The notes beneath the pieces were generated by a model, which saw only the letters and a program-made list of their open reading frames with translations, ran no database searches and was not told the origin of the DNA. A stretch of 64,000 bases of DNA from the NCBI RefSeq assembly GCF_958298935.1, contig NC_084929.1:31685501-31749500 (forward strand), written 5' to 3'. The position numbers and the translations under genes were made by a program. Below, one piece after another: positions 21,311 to 33,489 of this stretch (position 1 is its first letter; each line of letters opens with the position of its first letter). Source of the DNA: Phragmites australis. Its lineage: Eukaryota; Streptophyta; Magnoliopsida; Poales; Poaceae.

Positions 21311-22849
21311 CCACGCTTCTGTTACTGTGCTCCGGGCTCCCCCACGCCGCGCCCATCCGTCGTCTACTTAAACCCTCCCCAATACAGGACGCCCCCCGCT
21401 CCTCTCGCTTTCCCCTCCACCGACCAGAGAGTCCCAGACACCGCAAAACCCCTCACCACCCCGAATCCCATCCGGATCGCCGACCGCCGTCCGCCGCAGC
21501 AGCCGGCGATCCCGTCTCCCACTAAGCCCCGCTTCCCTCCTTCCTTGTCTCCGCTTCGGTAGCCTCCCCCCCCCCCCCCCCCCGCCGGTTCCTCGCAAAT
21601 CCGCCCGGGTGTCTAGTGCGACGCAGAGCATCTCTCCGCTCTTCCTCCCTATCCGTGCCGGAAAAGCATTCTTATCTTTGCATTTCCGATTGAGTCGGTA
21701 AGCACTACCGTCTACTACTAGATTTGGTCGGAATGTCCGGATCCGTTCAGCTCGGCGGTCTGGTCCCCCGTGCTTGCTGGGCAGACGAGCTTCGCTGGAA
21801 GATGCGATCGGTTTCGTGTAGCTGTGGCTGTTGCCACTGTTGGGATCTGATGGTGCAGTTCGTGGTGTGCAGTGCTTCGGTTCTAGAGTTGTTGGCATTT
21901 ATCAGTGTGTCCCGTCCTAACGCCGGGGTAGTTCGAGTGGGGAAAGCTCAAGCATGTGGGTGTGTGCAATGTATCAGGTGGCCGTTGTGGGGAGTCTCTA
22001 TTTCGGGTGCTACGATTGATTAAGGTACGGTTAGGGTTGCTCTCGCCCGGCAAGCGGTTGGTTGGCTCCTACTTGCTGGGACAGGTGCGTTTATGCCGTC
22101 GGCGTCAATGCTGGCGGGAAGCTTGATAGTGGACTAGTCGCCAGTGCAATCCTGTTGGTTAAGTGCTAAATTATCACATGAATGGCCCTTTCCATATTAG
22201 CTCGCCATGATAGTTTGAAAGTATTTCCGGATGCACTGCCATCGCACGCACCGGTGGACTGCTGTCATCCTGTTGGTTTAAGTGTTTTGAGTCCCGTGAA
22301 TGGCCATTTCCATATTTGCTTACTGCCATAGTCGAAGGGCATTGTTAGATGGATGATTTTTCCATCACAGTCTGATAGATGCACATACAAACAGACATTC
22401 TTGATTTCTTTTGCATTTGTTGGCATTGGCAGGTGTGCATAGCAAGGCAAAATGGAGATCTAGCTCCAAACTGCAGAGCAGACAAATATTAATGTATTTT
22501 GTTCTAGTTTGTGTCAGATGATGTTGCCTTGGATTGAGAGTTCAGGGTACAGTGGTAGGCTCTAGTGCATTTTTACAACATTTTTTCATAATTCATGTTT
22601 CAGAGACTCAGACTTTCAATAGACCTGTTTTCGGTAGCTCTCCCTAATTTCCTGTTATAGATTTGCATCAACAAGCACAATAGAGCTTATTTCTTTTGAG
22701 TTGTGCTAATACTGGCATACTTACAAGAAAACATTAATACTCCGTGCAGTTCTTACTTCTCTCGTCATGTTTGGAGTTTAGATAGTTCCATTGGTGCTGG
22801 GGATGTGAATTTCGCAGAGGGACAAGGATTTACATTTTAGCCATACAAA
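21311..22849 (+). promoter_or_regulatory. LPAT promoter, 5' leader exon and leader intron
   Basis: From about 21370 the sequence turns C-rich and CT-rich, typical of a grass 5' UTR, with a run of about 18 C at 21567-21584. A good donor (GAGTCG|GTAAGC) lies at 21697/21698 and a good acceptor (TTCGCAG|AGG) at 22817/22818, 32 bases before the ATG. This suggests a leader intron of about 1.1 kb. Transcript support is not available from sequence alone. Confidence 0.55.
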
Positions 22850-24827
22850 ATGGACGGTTCTAGTTCAACTGCTTCCCAAGGGCATCATGTAAATGGAAAG
22901 CAGAATCAAGTGCAAACCGTTCATCCTCCTGGTCCTGCCAATGTGAAAAATGGACCAAGACACCACCCATTAACTCCAATGAGACGTTGCCGTGGACTAT
23001 TATGTTTGGTGATTATGCTATTAACAGCGTTCATGATGATGGTTTACCTATCTCCTATAACTACTTTCCTTGTACGGTTGTTCAGTGTGCATTACAGCAG
23101 AAAGTCAACATGCTTTCTTTTGGGGATGTGGTTGGCCATGTGGCCTTTTTGGTTTGAGAAGATTAACAAGACCAGGTTTATTTTCTCTGGTGAAAGTGTG
23201 CCCCCAAAAGAGTGTGTGCTGTTATTTGCTAACCACAGGACCGAGGTTGACTGGATGTACTTGTGGGATTTTGCACTAAGGAAAGGCCGTTTGCAGTGTA
23301 TCAAGTATATCCTTAAGAAAAGCCTGATGAAGTTACCTGTTTTTAGCTGGGCGTTTCACATTATTGAGTTTATCCCAGTAGAGAGGAAGTGGGAGATTGA
23401 TGAAGCAATAATGCGAATGAGGCTTTCAGAATTGAAGAACCCCAAGGATCCCCTTTGGTTGGCAGTTTTCCCTGAAGGCACTGATTATACGTAAGGTCTC
23501 TTCCCATTCAGTTTATTGCCACATGTTTGTCTAAAACACTGGCATGGTTTGGGTTTGCATTTCAGACTTCTGGAAGAATATATTGAATCATTCAACTTCC
23601 TTAATTTAGAAAATATTTTGTTTGTATACATGCTAATTATTCTATTGTGTGGACAACAACATTCTGCATCTGTGAGAGCTTGCTGTGCTTTACCAGTCTT
23701 TTTTATCTATCTGGTTGTTAAATAGTGCTAATGTTAATATTCAGTGAGAAGAAATGTATCAAAAGTCAAGAGTATGCAGCAGAGCATGGTTTGCCTATTC
23801 TGAAAAATGTACTCCTTCCCAAGACAAAGGGTTTCAATTGCTGTTTGCAAGAGCTGAGGAGTTCCATAGATGCTGGTAACTGTTCATACTGTCTTTTGAA
23901 TAAATTCACTTTTTCATTGTAGCATTTGCAAACAATTATTTGGGCAGACATGTTCTGAATGTTAACATCTGTGCATACATCAGAAGTTAACACATTGCAC
24001 TGTTTCTGTAAAAAACGCATACACACATTACACTGGACTCTTCTGTCCAGTTCAAATCATTATTAGTTGGACTGCCTGAATGATTTCCCCGAAAACTCTG
24101 TTCATGGTAGTTGTCAAATGACATTCCAAGTACATTACCAATCCTGCAGTATCCTGGAAATTTTAATGTACTAGATGAAGCTAAAACCCCACGCATTTGA
24201 CAATTGCTGAAGGCTCAAACATAGGCTGATAAGTTCTATACCATTGAAACTTGTGAATTGAAAGACTTTTGTAACACTATACTTTGATGTGGTTGACTGC
24301 AGATGGTTCACTTTTTTTTTTTTTTTTTTTTTTTTTTGAGGATTTGCTCTTTTGGTTGTGTGACTCCTACCTTGCTGATAAATGCAGTGTATGATGTCAC
24401 AATCGCGTATAAATATCGACTACCAACTTTTCTGGACAATGTATATGGTATTGATCCTTCCGAAGTCCACATCCATATCGAAAGTATCCAAGTCTCTGAC
24501 ATACCGACATCAGAAGATGAAGTAGCTGATTGGCTGGTAGAGAGGTTTAGACTGAAGGACAAGCTTCTGTCTGATTTTTCAACACTGGGCCACTTTCCGA
24601 ATGAAGGAACCGAAGGGGATCTGCCAACACTCAAGTGCCTTGCAAATTTTACGGCAGTAGTCAGTGTAACGTGCATCCTGATGTACCTAACCCTGTTTTC
24701 GTCTGTATGGTTCAAGATTTTCGTAGCATTTAGCTGCACCTTTCTTACGTTTGCCACCTACTACTCTATACATCTGCCGCAGCTAATCGGTTCTCCAGAG
24801 GTGAGTATCCATGGGAAGAAAGCTTGA
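22850..24827 (+). CDS. 1-acyl-sn-glycerol-3-phosphate acyltransferase, LPAT4/5-like
   Basis: The enzyme transfers an acyl group from acyl-CoA to lysophosphatidic acid, forming phosphatidic acid at the ER in glycerolipid synthesis. Exons: 22850-23490, 23745-23875, 24388-24827, giving 403 aa (LPAT4/5 are of similar size). Both junctions split codons (TDYT|EKKC; AV|YDV) and restore family-conserved sequence. Motifs: the catalytic HX4D box NHRTEVD at residues 128-134, FPEGT at 207-211, and VYDVTIAY after the last junction. Membrane helices lie at about residues 49-78 and 84-102, and two near the C-terminus. A donor-like GTGAGT occurs just before the stop (after GSPE), so an alternative 3' end is possible. 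Intron 2 holds a long T run (24311-24337). Start chosen as the first in-frame ATG after the leader intron. Confidence 0.9.
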
Positions 24828-25434
24828 ATGTAATGTTGTAACTTGCAACTGAAAGCTGTATGGGCGCAGCTTGTACCACCATTTCTGTGTATGTGCATAT
24901 ATGTTCAATGTGTTCTGTTATTGGAAAGTTCTTCTGGTTCAAAGGATGAAGGACAGGAGGAGTGTTCTTTATCTGGACTTTTGAGGCCGTGTGGCACTGC
25001 CGCCGCCTTGCGACATGCTACCGCTTTGCGCTCGTGGTTGCCGTGCATCTGGTTGGTTTGGCGCTTAGGAGATGCTTTTGTTCAGGTTTATCTTGTTACC
25101 CCTATTGTTGTTGCAGCTTGCAACTTACTCTGATGACCTGAATGCCGCACGTCGTGGCACGAGATGTAAAACTGGGAGCACCACAAGATTCAACAGACGA
25201 ATTCAGGGACGGATTTTCGTCCCCATTTCCTTTTGGAGAAAACGCTGAAATTGTTGGTGATACAAAGGCCGTGGTGCTTTGCTAGTTGCAGTGTTAAGTT
25301 CCTCAGTTCCGTGAAGTTTTCTGTTGTCTCCTGCTCCGTTCGGCTGGTGAGCTACATCCATGCATGGTGAAAACAATTCGGGGGATGATTTATTCAGCAT
25401 CATTACGTTCCAAAGATCATCAGACGCCAAGCAA

Positions 25435-25506
25435 GTCGTTGTAGTATAGTGGTGAGTATTCCCGCCTGTCACGCGGGTGACCCGGGTTCGATCCCCGGCA
25501 ACGGCG
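25435..25506 (+). tRNA. tRNA-Asp (GUC), copy 1
   Basis: A 72-nt cloverleaf. The acceptor GTCGTTG pairs with CAACGGC (one G-T pair), and the discriminator base is G. The D-arm holds A-box-like TAGTATAGTGGTGAGTA, the anticodon loop CTGTCAC carries GTC at 25468-25470, and the T-arm is GGGTTCGATCC (B box). A T-run (TATTTTTTGG) about 10 bases downstream fits a Pol III terminator. It lies about 600 bp downstream of the LPAT stop. Confidence 0.95.
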
Positions 25507-26166
25507 ATTTAAATATTTTTTGGTTGCTCCGCGCGGTTCACGGCGTACTTTACCGACCCGAACTACTTCAGAAACGCGCGCGCGCGAGTCGTTTCGGCCG
25601 ACGGCGGCGGCGACCCATGCACCACCACCATCGGGGTCGACAGCCTCGGCACGAGAGGACGGACGAGACCGTGGCGCTGCCGGGGTTCGGGCGGAGGTAT
25701 CCGTCTGGCTGGCAACATGGGGGTTGTGAAGCAAGGACGCTTCATCCATGGCTCGATTATGTCTGAAAGATAACACTCGAAGTGTAGCTTTTTTTTTAAG
25801 TACAAACACTCGAAGTGTAGCTGGATGCATCATCTTTTATTCTTTGGTGCTGGCTCTTTCCTTTTATGTCCGAAAGATAACACTAGGAGGAAACTGACTT
25901 GCCTTGGAAGCTAAGTTTAGTAGACTCATACCTAAAGTTGGATTTCCATGCATGACTATATATAGGAGATGAGAAGAGAAAGATTTATACAAATCTATTA
26001 TGTAGAAATAATGAGAAAAGGAATCTCGCATGCATTTGCGAGTCTACTATATTGATCGTGAGAGGCGGAGAGAGAGGTTCCAACCGCTGGAAATATCCTC
26101 CACCTACATAAGCCAATCACTATCTTACTAATTTTAAGTATATGATATAAATTTCAAATATATAAA
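25507..26166. other. Spacer between the two tRNA-Asp genes
   Basis: It has no gene. It contains two direct copies of AACACTCGAAGTGTAGCT (about 25771-25788 and 25805-25822), each itself partly palindromic, and a nearby AAGATAACACTAGGAGG echo. A GC-rich stretch at 25530-25730 has open frames but no recognisable product. Confidence 0.5.
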
Positions 26167-26238
26167 GTCGTTGTAGTATAGTGGTGAGTATTCCCGCCTG
26201 TCACGCGGGTGACCCGGGTTCGATCCCCGGCAACGGCG
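26167..26238 (+). tRNA. tRNA-Asp (GUC), copy 2
   Basis: Identical over all 72 nt to the copy at 25435, with anticodon GTC at 26200-26202. The downstream TTTTTTTT run (about 26243-26250) is a strong Pol III terminator. The flanks differ from copy 1 on both sides, so only the gene itself is conserved. Confidence 0.95.
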
Positions 26239-28300
26239 ATTCCTTTTTTTTCACTCTTTTTGTCCGACGGCTTCGGCTTCCGGTTCCGGCTGCGCGCAAA
26301 AATTCGGACACTACCCGCCGAGCTGTTGCCCTGCCGAAGCACGGCAAATTACAAAGCGTTGCGGGCAAGCGAACTAGCAAAGCATGGCGTCATGTTTCAA
26401 GGCTATGAATGTGCCGGCCTGGTCGTTTGCAAATGCCATGCGTGCATACACAATCACTGGACACTCGCACGAAGGCCTTTTCAATTGTACAGCATGTCCA
26501 GCTCGGTGGCAACTGTAATAATACTCTGTTATTAGTAGGGATGCAAATTTTGTATTTTTTTTTATCATTGATCAATCCAAAACTTAAAAAAGAAAAAAAA
26601 AACTCTCGTCCAATTAAGTTAAGAAAGAAAAACTAAGTAGTAAGTTAAAATTACCCATTGGATATCACCCACTTACATCCTTAATTACTAGCTACTCCCG
26701 TGTCAGTTTCTCATGTTATTGTAGATTAATTGGGGGATTTGAGAGGATTTTTAGAGTTAGGGTTAAAAAGAGAAGGATACATGGACAACAATGGGGAAAA
26801 TCTTTTTGGATAGATCCATGCCTGGATCATTCTCTGTTCTTTTCTTACTAGTTAAATGTCCATACGGTACAATAATAACTGAAAATTTTAACGAGTATTG
26901 AATGAGTGCCATATGATGAGATGCAACTAAAGGTATCTTGCGCAATACAATATTCATGTTTTATAAAGCACAAATGACGCGGGCACTCAGGCAAAGTACG
27001 TCATTTTCAATTGAGTGTTTTCGTACATCTATCAAATTATTGTAGTACTATGCCATAATGGGATGATAATATTCGTGGGTTGCAACGGAACTTAAAAAAA
27101 ATTTACAAGATTTTACCATTCTCTTAAAGGACCGACACAACAGAACTAAAAATTGTGCTTCCTACTGCCCCTACTGCTAAGAAAATTACCAAACAAAATG
27201 ATAAAACTTGTTATTATTTGAAAGTACATTGCTCACATCTGGATGACTGAGTGACCGACGAATAAAAACATAAGCTTGAAGCTCAAACCAGCCATGCAAG
27301 AACTGGACTATTTTCTAGCATGTATAACATTGATGATCTGTTTGTTTCAGCTGTAAATTGTGATGAATAGATTGTAGATTATGGATTGTAAAAGATAGAT
27401 TATAAAAGTTAGATTATATAATCTGCAGAAGTTAGTAGAAGAAGAATTACTATGTTGTATAATCCAGTTTTTATAATCCAGCCTGTTTGTTTCAGCTTGC
27501 AAATTATGATCACAATTTGCAAGCTGAAAGCTGAAACAAACAGGGGCTGAAGCCAAATGAAGCCCCCACAGCGGCACGTTTCTTTAGCCACATCACAATC
27601 TCAGATGGATCATGTTATACTAATTTAGAAAATTAAAGTAAAATAAAATTGTGACTTGGATCTAGTTTTATTACCTCAACAATATTTTAGCCAATAGCTT
27701 TTGAAAAAAATAAATTTGGAATATGAAACAGAGCTTTCATGATCGGTGAGGGACAATGCAACTTATACTCAAGGAAATTTGCATGTACATGACTCACCAT
27801 GTAAATTATAAAGGCATGTTCTTATTCGTAAAACTATCATTAGTGCTATGAAATAAACATAGGTTTGTTCACTAGAACTAATTGTATTGGCAAACATCAA
27901 TTTGCGAAGAAGCAGGGAAGATTCTTTCTGAAAACATTTCGGGATTGATTGCTAAGATTGACATGCAGAAAATGATTGAGGCCAGGAAGTGAAAACTTGT
28001 TCAAGTATATCTGTTCGTATTGGATCCGGTTATACCCCTACCTTGTGCACCCAAGAAATACACCTTCCATTGCCTACATCTGCCTATGCTCGAAACATGT
28101 AAATTATGTCTTCTATTTATATGAAGGATATCATGAAACAGTTGATTTCTCCGCAGTCTAAAAAAGAAGAAAAAGAACGAAAATCGATTTCTTGAAACAT
28201 CGTTGAGGACGCAGTAGGCACTAGGCCGCCGCACGTCTGAATGCGCGCCGACACTCATCCATCCCACCGGTGCCACCATGCCGCCGGCCACCGCATCTCA
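26239..28300. other. Intergenic, AT-rich
   Basis: No gene supported. The only clear structure is the foldback element at 27336-27546. The region ends in the 3' flank of the minus-strand NAF1-like gene. Confidence 0.4.
27336..27546. mobile_element. Foldback MITE with a compact hairpin end
   Basis: The left end CTGTTTGTTTCAGCT and right end AGCTGAAACAAACAG are inverted repeats. Inside, 27482-27544 is a near-perfect short palindrome: CCTGTTTGTTTCAGC...TTGCAAATT against AATTTGCAAGCTGAAAGCTGAAACAAACAGG, with a 7-base AGCTGAA duplication in one arm. The middle is rich in AGATTATA repeats. The CTGTTTGTTTCAGC end is of a kind common on grass MITEs; the superfamily is not assigned. Confidence 0.7.
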
Positions 28301-28491
28301 GCGGCAAGCACAGGGTATATCTCGCACGAGATCAATCATTGCGAGCAAGCAACATTTCACGAAACAACTCACGTATTACAATAACCTGATCACATTATCT
28401 CGTTCAAGAACACAAGGGAACATCCATACTGAATTTAAGACAAGTTCGATAACAGTCAAAATTACACCGGGGCAAAGCACCCGGCCCTCAC

Positions 28492-31400
28492 CTATCTGCT
28501 ATGCCGGATGCCTCTGCCAGAGGAATGCCGGCCACCGCGTTGCTGCGGCTTTCTGCCACGGAAGGACGAGCTGCCTCGATTGAACTGTCCAGAATTGAGC
28601 TGCATAGGTGAATGCTCTCCATCTCCATGGGGCTGCGCCAAGTTTCCAAATCCTTGTGAGTTGGGAGGAAATCCGGGAGGAGGGTGTCCCTGTTCCTGCC
28701 GATCCCCGGCCATGTGAGGAGGCTGGCCAAAGTTGCCTTGCCCCATAGGCAGTAGAGGTGGTGGACCAAATGGGGAGTTCACCGGTGGTCCACCACCGAA
28801 CGTCAATGGATTTGCAGGCATTACAGTCTGGGGCATGAACTGTGGAAAGGGCATCAGCATTTGGTTCGGGAAGCCACCGAAATTCTGATTTTGGAACTGG
28901 TTCGTTCCAGCGAAGAGGTTTTGCATGATATTTGCAGCGAGAGCAGCTCCCTCTACCCCCATGTTCAGATGGGGCGGTGGTGGAAGCCCGCCAGGCCAAA
29001 CCATGTTTGGCTGCTGTGGCAAGAACTGCTGCGCTGGATTGACGAAGCAACCACCCATCTGATTTGCATGATAAACAGGTGATGGCATGGCAGGATTCAT
29101 CTGGACAGGTGGCGGCATTGTTGGAGCACTCACAGGAATGTTTTGAGGTCCCAATGGGCGTGCTGCATTTTTAGCAACTGCAGGGGACATATCTGAGCGG
29201 TGAAAACGAGGCTGTGACTGGTGACCTGGTGTTTGTGCATCCCGGTTCCTTGGTGGCATGTCCTTTCGAAATCCAGCACCTCTGGGCTGTGATCTCCTCT
29301 TATCACCAGAAGGTTTATTAGGTTCATGCTGTCTATCAGTCTGCCTTTTTGCTTGACGTAATGACCTTTTGTACTCAGCCTCCTTCTCATCATCAGAGAA
29401 TTCAAGTTCATCTTCTAGCACCTCATCATTGTCTCCGGATGCATCGTAGCCTTTTGCATAGAGCTCCTTCATATTCAGGATGTGATCTGCAAACTCTGCT
29501 ACAAAAGAGACACTGTTTCCTACACTGATCCCAGCAGGCACTTCTTCCTCAGAGTTGTATCGCACAAGGTAGTATGGGTTTTTTACAGGTCCAAACAACT
29601 CATCAATGATACCAAGTGGCATCCTGCTTTCCGTTATCCAGAGGATTGAGCCCTCATTCAGAGGATTGTGTTGGACTGACCCTTCAACAATCACTCTCTC
29701 ACCCATTATCTGGATAGATAGCAGACAGGCAATCAGTCAGTATATCAACTCATACATAATATAGTTTGCATTTCATGAGTCTAGGACCAGATCAAACTTT
29801 ATCAGACAACAATATCAGACACCACAACTGAAAAGTATGTGCTACTGAAAATGCTAATAGCTGCAAACCAAATAAATAATCACCACACTTCAGGCACCTA
29901 TAAGTTTCAGATTGTGCTATAAGTACATTGCGAAGAAATCTCTCCGCACATACAAGTTCTCTTAAAAGGAAAAAAATGTGTCCACTGAGATTCAGTAGAT
30001 GTCATCTGAGTCTCTGGGTGGTCAGAACACCTGAGGGATTCAGTATAATTCATCTTAGTCTATGCCTCTCTGAGTGGTCAGGGCACCCAGGGGATTAGAA
30101 ACAGGTTCGGTTATCAACTGGTGTAATCAACTGCTTCATGTAAGCAGTTAACAAAACAAACCCCACCTCACTCTGCAACCAAAGCAAACCCACCACTCCA
30201 TGCCCAGACATCTGCATTTTAGAAGGCCAAAGGCAGCCTTGTGCAGGTTTCATTGGTTTTGAAGGAATGAAAAATATTCAGGTGGGCCTAAAACCCCAAA
30301 GTTGAGTCCTAAAACAACAGATTCAGTGTTATTCCAAAAAATCACTACTGCTATTAGCACCTAGATATATAAAGTGAATTAGTTAATCTTCAACGTATAG
30401 CATCATGACACGGAAAAAGGGAGCTGGCACTCTGAAAGCGCACAGAACAAGAGGAGAGTGCAGCATTTTTGTGCATGACATATGAAAACAAAACTTTAGA
30501 GTATAACTCCACAGGACAAATATGAAACACAGAAGAATGCAGCTTTTTTGTTCGTGACAAATGGAATCATAGGCTTATAGGAAAACTCCACAGCATAAGT
30601 ACAGACTTACAGCTGTGATAGATCCTACTGGAAGAGTCTGATGATGTGGTTCCAACTGTATTTCAATCTTTGGGACTGGAGTAAGGACCTGCAAGGTATA
30701 TCTATATTAGAAGACTATGTACAACAAAGAAAAAACTTTGGGAAAATTGGAATCGGCAGCTTATATCCTTTTGTACGTTCTTGTAGTAACTGAATGGACT
30801 GTTTGTAGCAATTGACTTTAGCATTGGCAAAGCAACACAGAGTAATTCCCGCAGTTTCTACAACTATTATAGCCTTACAGACAGTACATGGTATCCGACA
30901 GTACAGGGTTTTGGTAAGAGAAATTAACAATCACAGCCATAAACGTCTAATTTAATACAAAGGATAGGCTACTCTTCCTTAACTAGTTTTTACGCTAACT
31001 AGAAACCTAACCGCAACCCATTCGCAAATGATTAGTACGCAACTGCAGCAAGAAAATAGCATATTAAATGAAAATGCATATCATAAGATTAAACAGCTCA
31101 ATACCTCTGCTTGATGTTTGGACTTGATGGGGCCCTTCGGTTCCTCACCCTCCTCATCGCTCCCAACCATCAATTCGCCCTCCTCAAGGAGGGCCTCCAG
31201 GCTATCACCCTCCGCTCCACCAGCGCCACAAAGTTTCTTGGCTCCCAGCTCTTCCTCCTCGTCACTGCTTGACGAGGCTTCGCTCGATTCCTCATCCTTC
31301 TTGGGCCTCTGCTCTTCCTCCTCCTCGCTGCTGGAGGAAGCCTCACTCGACTCGTCCTCCTCGCTACTCTCCGACTCTTCCTCGCTGCTATCCTGCTTCT

Positions 31401-31899
31401 CCTTGTCGCCTCCGCCTTCCTCTTTCACCGAGGCTGCGATATTCATCTCAACATCAGTAGGTGCAGCACCCACCTCCGTAGCAACCGCTCCCTCCGAAAT
31501 ATCCTCTTTTACAGCCAAATCACCAATCCCCGACGCCAGAAGCTGATCCGGGGCAAGCAGCTCGCACAATCCGCCGCTCGCCATCTCAGCCTTCTCGTCA
31601 ATTTCTTCGCCGCAAAAATCTCCTGCCTGGCCGAGCGACCCCTCCTCCTTCACACCAAACTCGCAGCTCTTGGGCGCCGCCGAACCATCCGAGACCTTTC
31701 CAGCGTCGCCGCAGGTCGTCGTCGGCCTCGGCGCGCGCGGAACCACCGCCTCCTCGGTGGGGCCGAGGCTCTTGGCCCCCAGCTCGCCCTCCATGGCCTG
31801 GTCGAAGTCGACGAGCCACTCCTCGACGGGGTCGAATCCGACGCCGGGGTCCGAGTCCGGCGGCGGGCGCGGCGGCGGGGGCTTAGGATGCCTCCCCAT
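28492..31899 (-). CDS. NAF1: NAF1-like H/ACA snoRNP assembly factor
   Basis: NAF1 is a nuclear chaperone that holds dyskerin/NOP10/NHP2 on nascent H/ACA RNA before being replaced by GAR1, feeding rRNA pseudouridylation and telomerase RNP assembly. Exons on the minus strand: 31899-31105, 30688-30611, 29709-28492 (265 + 26 + 405 codons), giving 696 aa. The N-terminus is acidic, with long Ser/Glu/Asp tracts. The Gar1/Naf1 beta-barrel spans about residues 266-365: LTPVPKIEI, TLPVGSITA|IMGERVIVEG, HNPLNEGSILWI, PLGIIDELFGPVKNPYYLVRY. The C-terminal half is Pro/Gln/Met/Gly-rich and ends in RGG-like RGRKPQQRGGRHSSGRG. The first ATG is at 31899; an extension to 31914 starts on TTG and was rejected. 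Confidence 0.92.
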
Positions 31900-32081
31900 G
31901 GGTGGGGGAGGCAAGGCTAGGGTTTCGGGGACGGGGAGGGAGGTGGTGCGGCGGCGGCGCCATGCTTTGCTTTATCTCTCGCTTGGGGGGTTTAGGGTTC
32001 TAGGGCTTGTGGCGGCGGGCATGGACTATTGAGAGGGGAAGAGGCAGCTGGATTTGATCATTTGAAGCTAGAGCCTTCCTT

Positions 32082-32117
32082 CTTCTTTCTTTTTCTTTCT
32101 TTCTTTCTTTCTTTTTT
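32082..32117 (+). repeat. TTTC microsatellite
   Basis: A run of CTTT/TTCT units ending in a T-rich tail, within 200 bp upstream of the NAF1 start codon (transcribed leftwards). Confidence 0.8.
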
Positions 32118-32849
32118 ATCCAGGATTTCAAGAGTCTTCTTGCAAGCCTTAATGCAGTTCTACTAATTATTAGGTGAAGTTAACACATATACTGAATAAT
32201 CATGCAATTTAATTTTGGCTTGAGCACCAAATAAACTTATAAACCTTATATTTTGTTTTTGAAATAAAGATAACTTATTCTATTTAAATGGTGTAGCCCT
32301 GTCTAGGGCCCATTTGGGACGCAGCACTGGAAAAACATAAAAACTTGTTAGGATTGCAAGTGCAATATAGAGGAGCGCAAAACACGGGAGATTCGCACTA
32401 ATTTGAAGAGAGGACATTTTTTATAAAGCGAGGCATTCCATATAAATACATAGGACTTTTGGAAGCACAATCTGTTTGCTTCATATGAGTCTATACGGAT
32501 TTTTTTTATAGAATGTAAACACTTTAAAACTCCATTTTTCTGTGTTCCAAAGAATGCTCTAATGTCCATTTTTTAATGCAATATAGAAAAAACACAAAAA
32601 AAGTAGCAAAACAAAGGAAATAGATAGGAACATAAGCAAAAAAAAAAAAAAAAAAAAAGTGGGGGCAAAACACATGAATAGGTTATGGCCTTGTTTGCCT
32701 TCTCTCGTGTTCAATCATAATCAGCAATTTGAACTTATTGTACTGTAGGTTTAATAGCTTTTGGCTCAAATTTTTTAGACTATTGTTGGGAAGATGTGAA
32801 CCGATAAAAAAAATAGAGTATTTGGTTCGAAATGTAGTTTATATGGTAA

Positions 32850-33040
32850 AATTTGAGTTGCTACGCACTCTCTACGCATGTTGCTACCAAACATTCATTC
32901 AAATTGCTACCCAATATCTACTTAAGTTGCCAAATAACATCAAGTGAAGTTGCTACAACTTTTACCTTCAAGTTGCTACCTAACCTTTCACTGAAGTTGC
33001 TATCTACCTTAACTGAAATCGCTAACTCGCTACCAACTTT
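32850..33040 (+). repeat. Imperfect tandem repeat of an AAGTTGCTACC-type unit
   Basis: TTGCTAC or a close variant recurs at about 25-35 base intervals (GAGTTGCTACGC, TGTTGCTACCAA, AATTGCTACCCA, AAGTTGCTACAA, AAGTTGCTACCT, AAGTTGCTATCT). It is an old, degraded minisatellite with no coding meaning. Confidence 0.65.
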
Positions 33041-33489
33041 TTATGTAACTTATTAGTAGACATATATATCTCTAAAATATATTGATCTCGCTTTGTAGAG
33101 CTCGTTGAATAGAACATATTATTACAAATAGAACTAAAAATGGACACTCAAGGCACGCGTTGCAAGGTGACCTGATCCTAATATCTAACAATATAGATAA
33201 CTGCTATCTATAAAAAATGTACATTCCACCAATAAATAATACTATATATAATCTCCATAACAGTTTAAATGTAGCGTATCTATAAAAATAATACTGACCC
33301 ACATTTAATAGCTTGCAAGATCAATAGATTAAATGATTGTACATAGTAGTTAGGAGTCTAAATTTTATATCTCCTCGTTACTCTTCCTTCCATGTAGACA
33401 AAAATCTAATGTGAGCAACTCTATAGCTAGCAAATGTGGATAGTGCGATGCCCATCTTTCTCCACTCTGTAATGACAGTCTTTAAAACA

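Larger units (their letters stand above)
31900..33489. other. NAF1 upstream region and intergenic DNA
   Basis: The GC-rich NAF1 leader covers about 31900-32060, with no clear TATA box. It is followed by a TTTC microsatellite (about 32082-32117), an A run at 32639-32658, and the TTGCTAC-rich repeat. No gene is supported. Confidence 0.45.

Noticed and set aside
25449..25766. Open frames beginning inside the tRNA-Asp genes (also 26181-26408)
   Set aside because: Their first 20 residues are a translation of the tRNA itself and are the same at both loci; no protein support downstream.
31081..31546. Plus-strand Ser/Pro-rich frame over NAF1 exon 1
   Set aside because: It is the complement of the Ser/Glu tracts of NAF1 and has no independent support.
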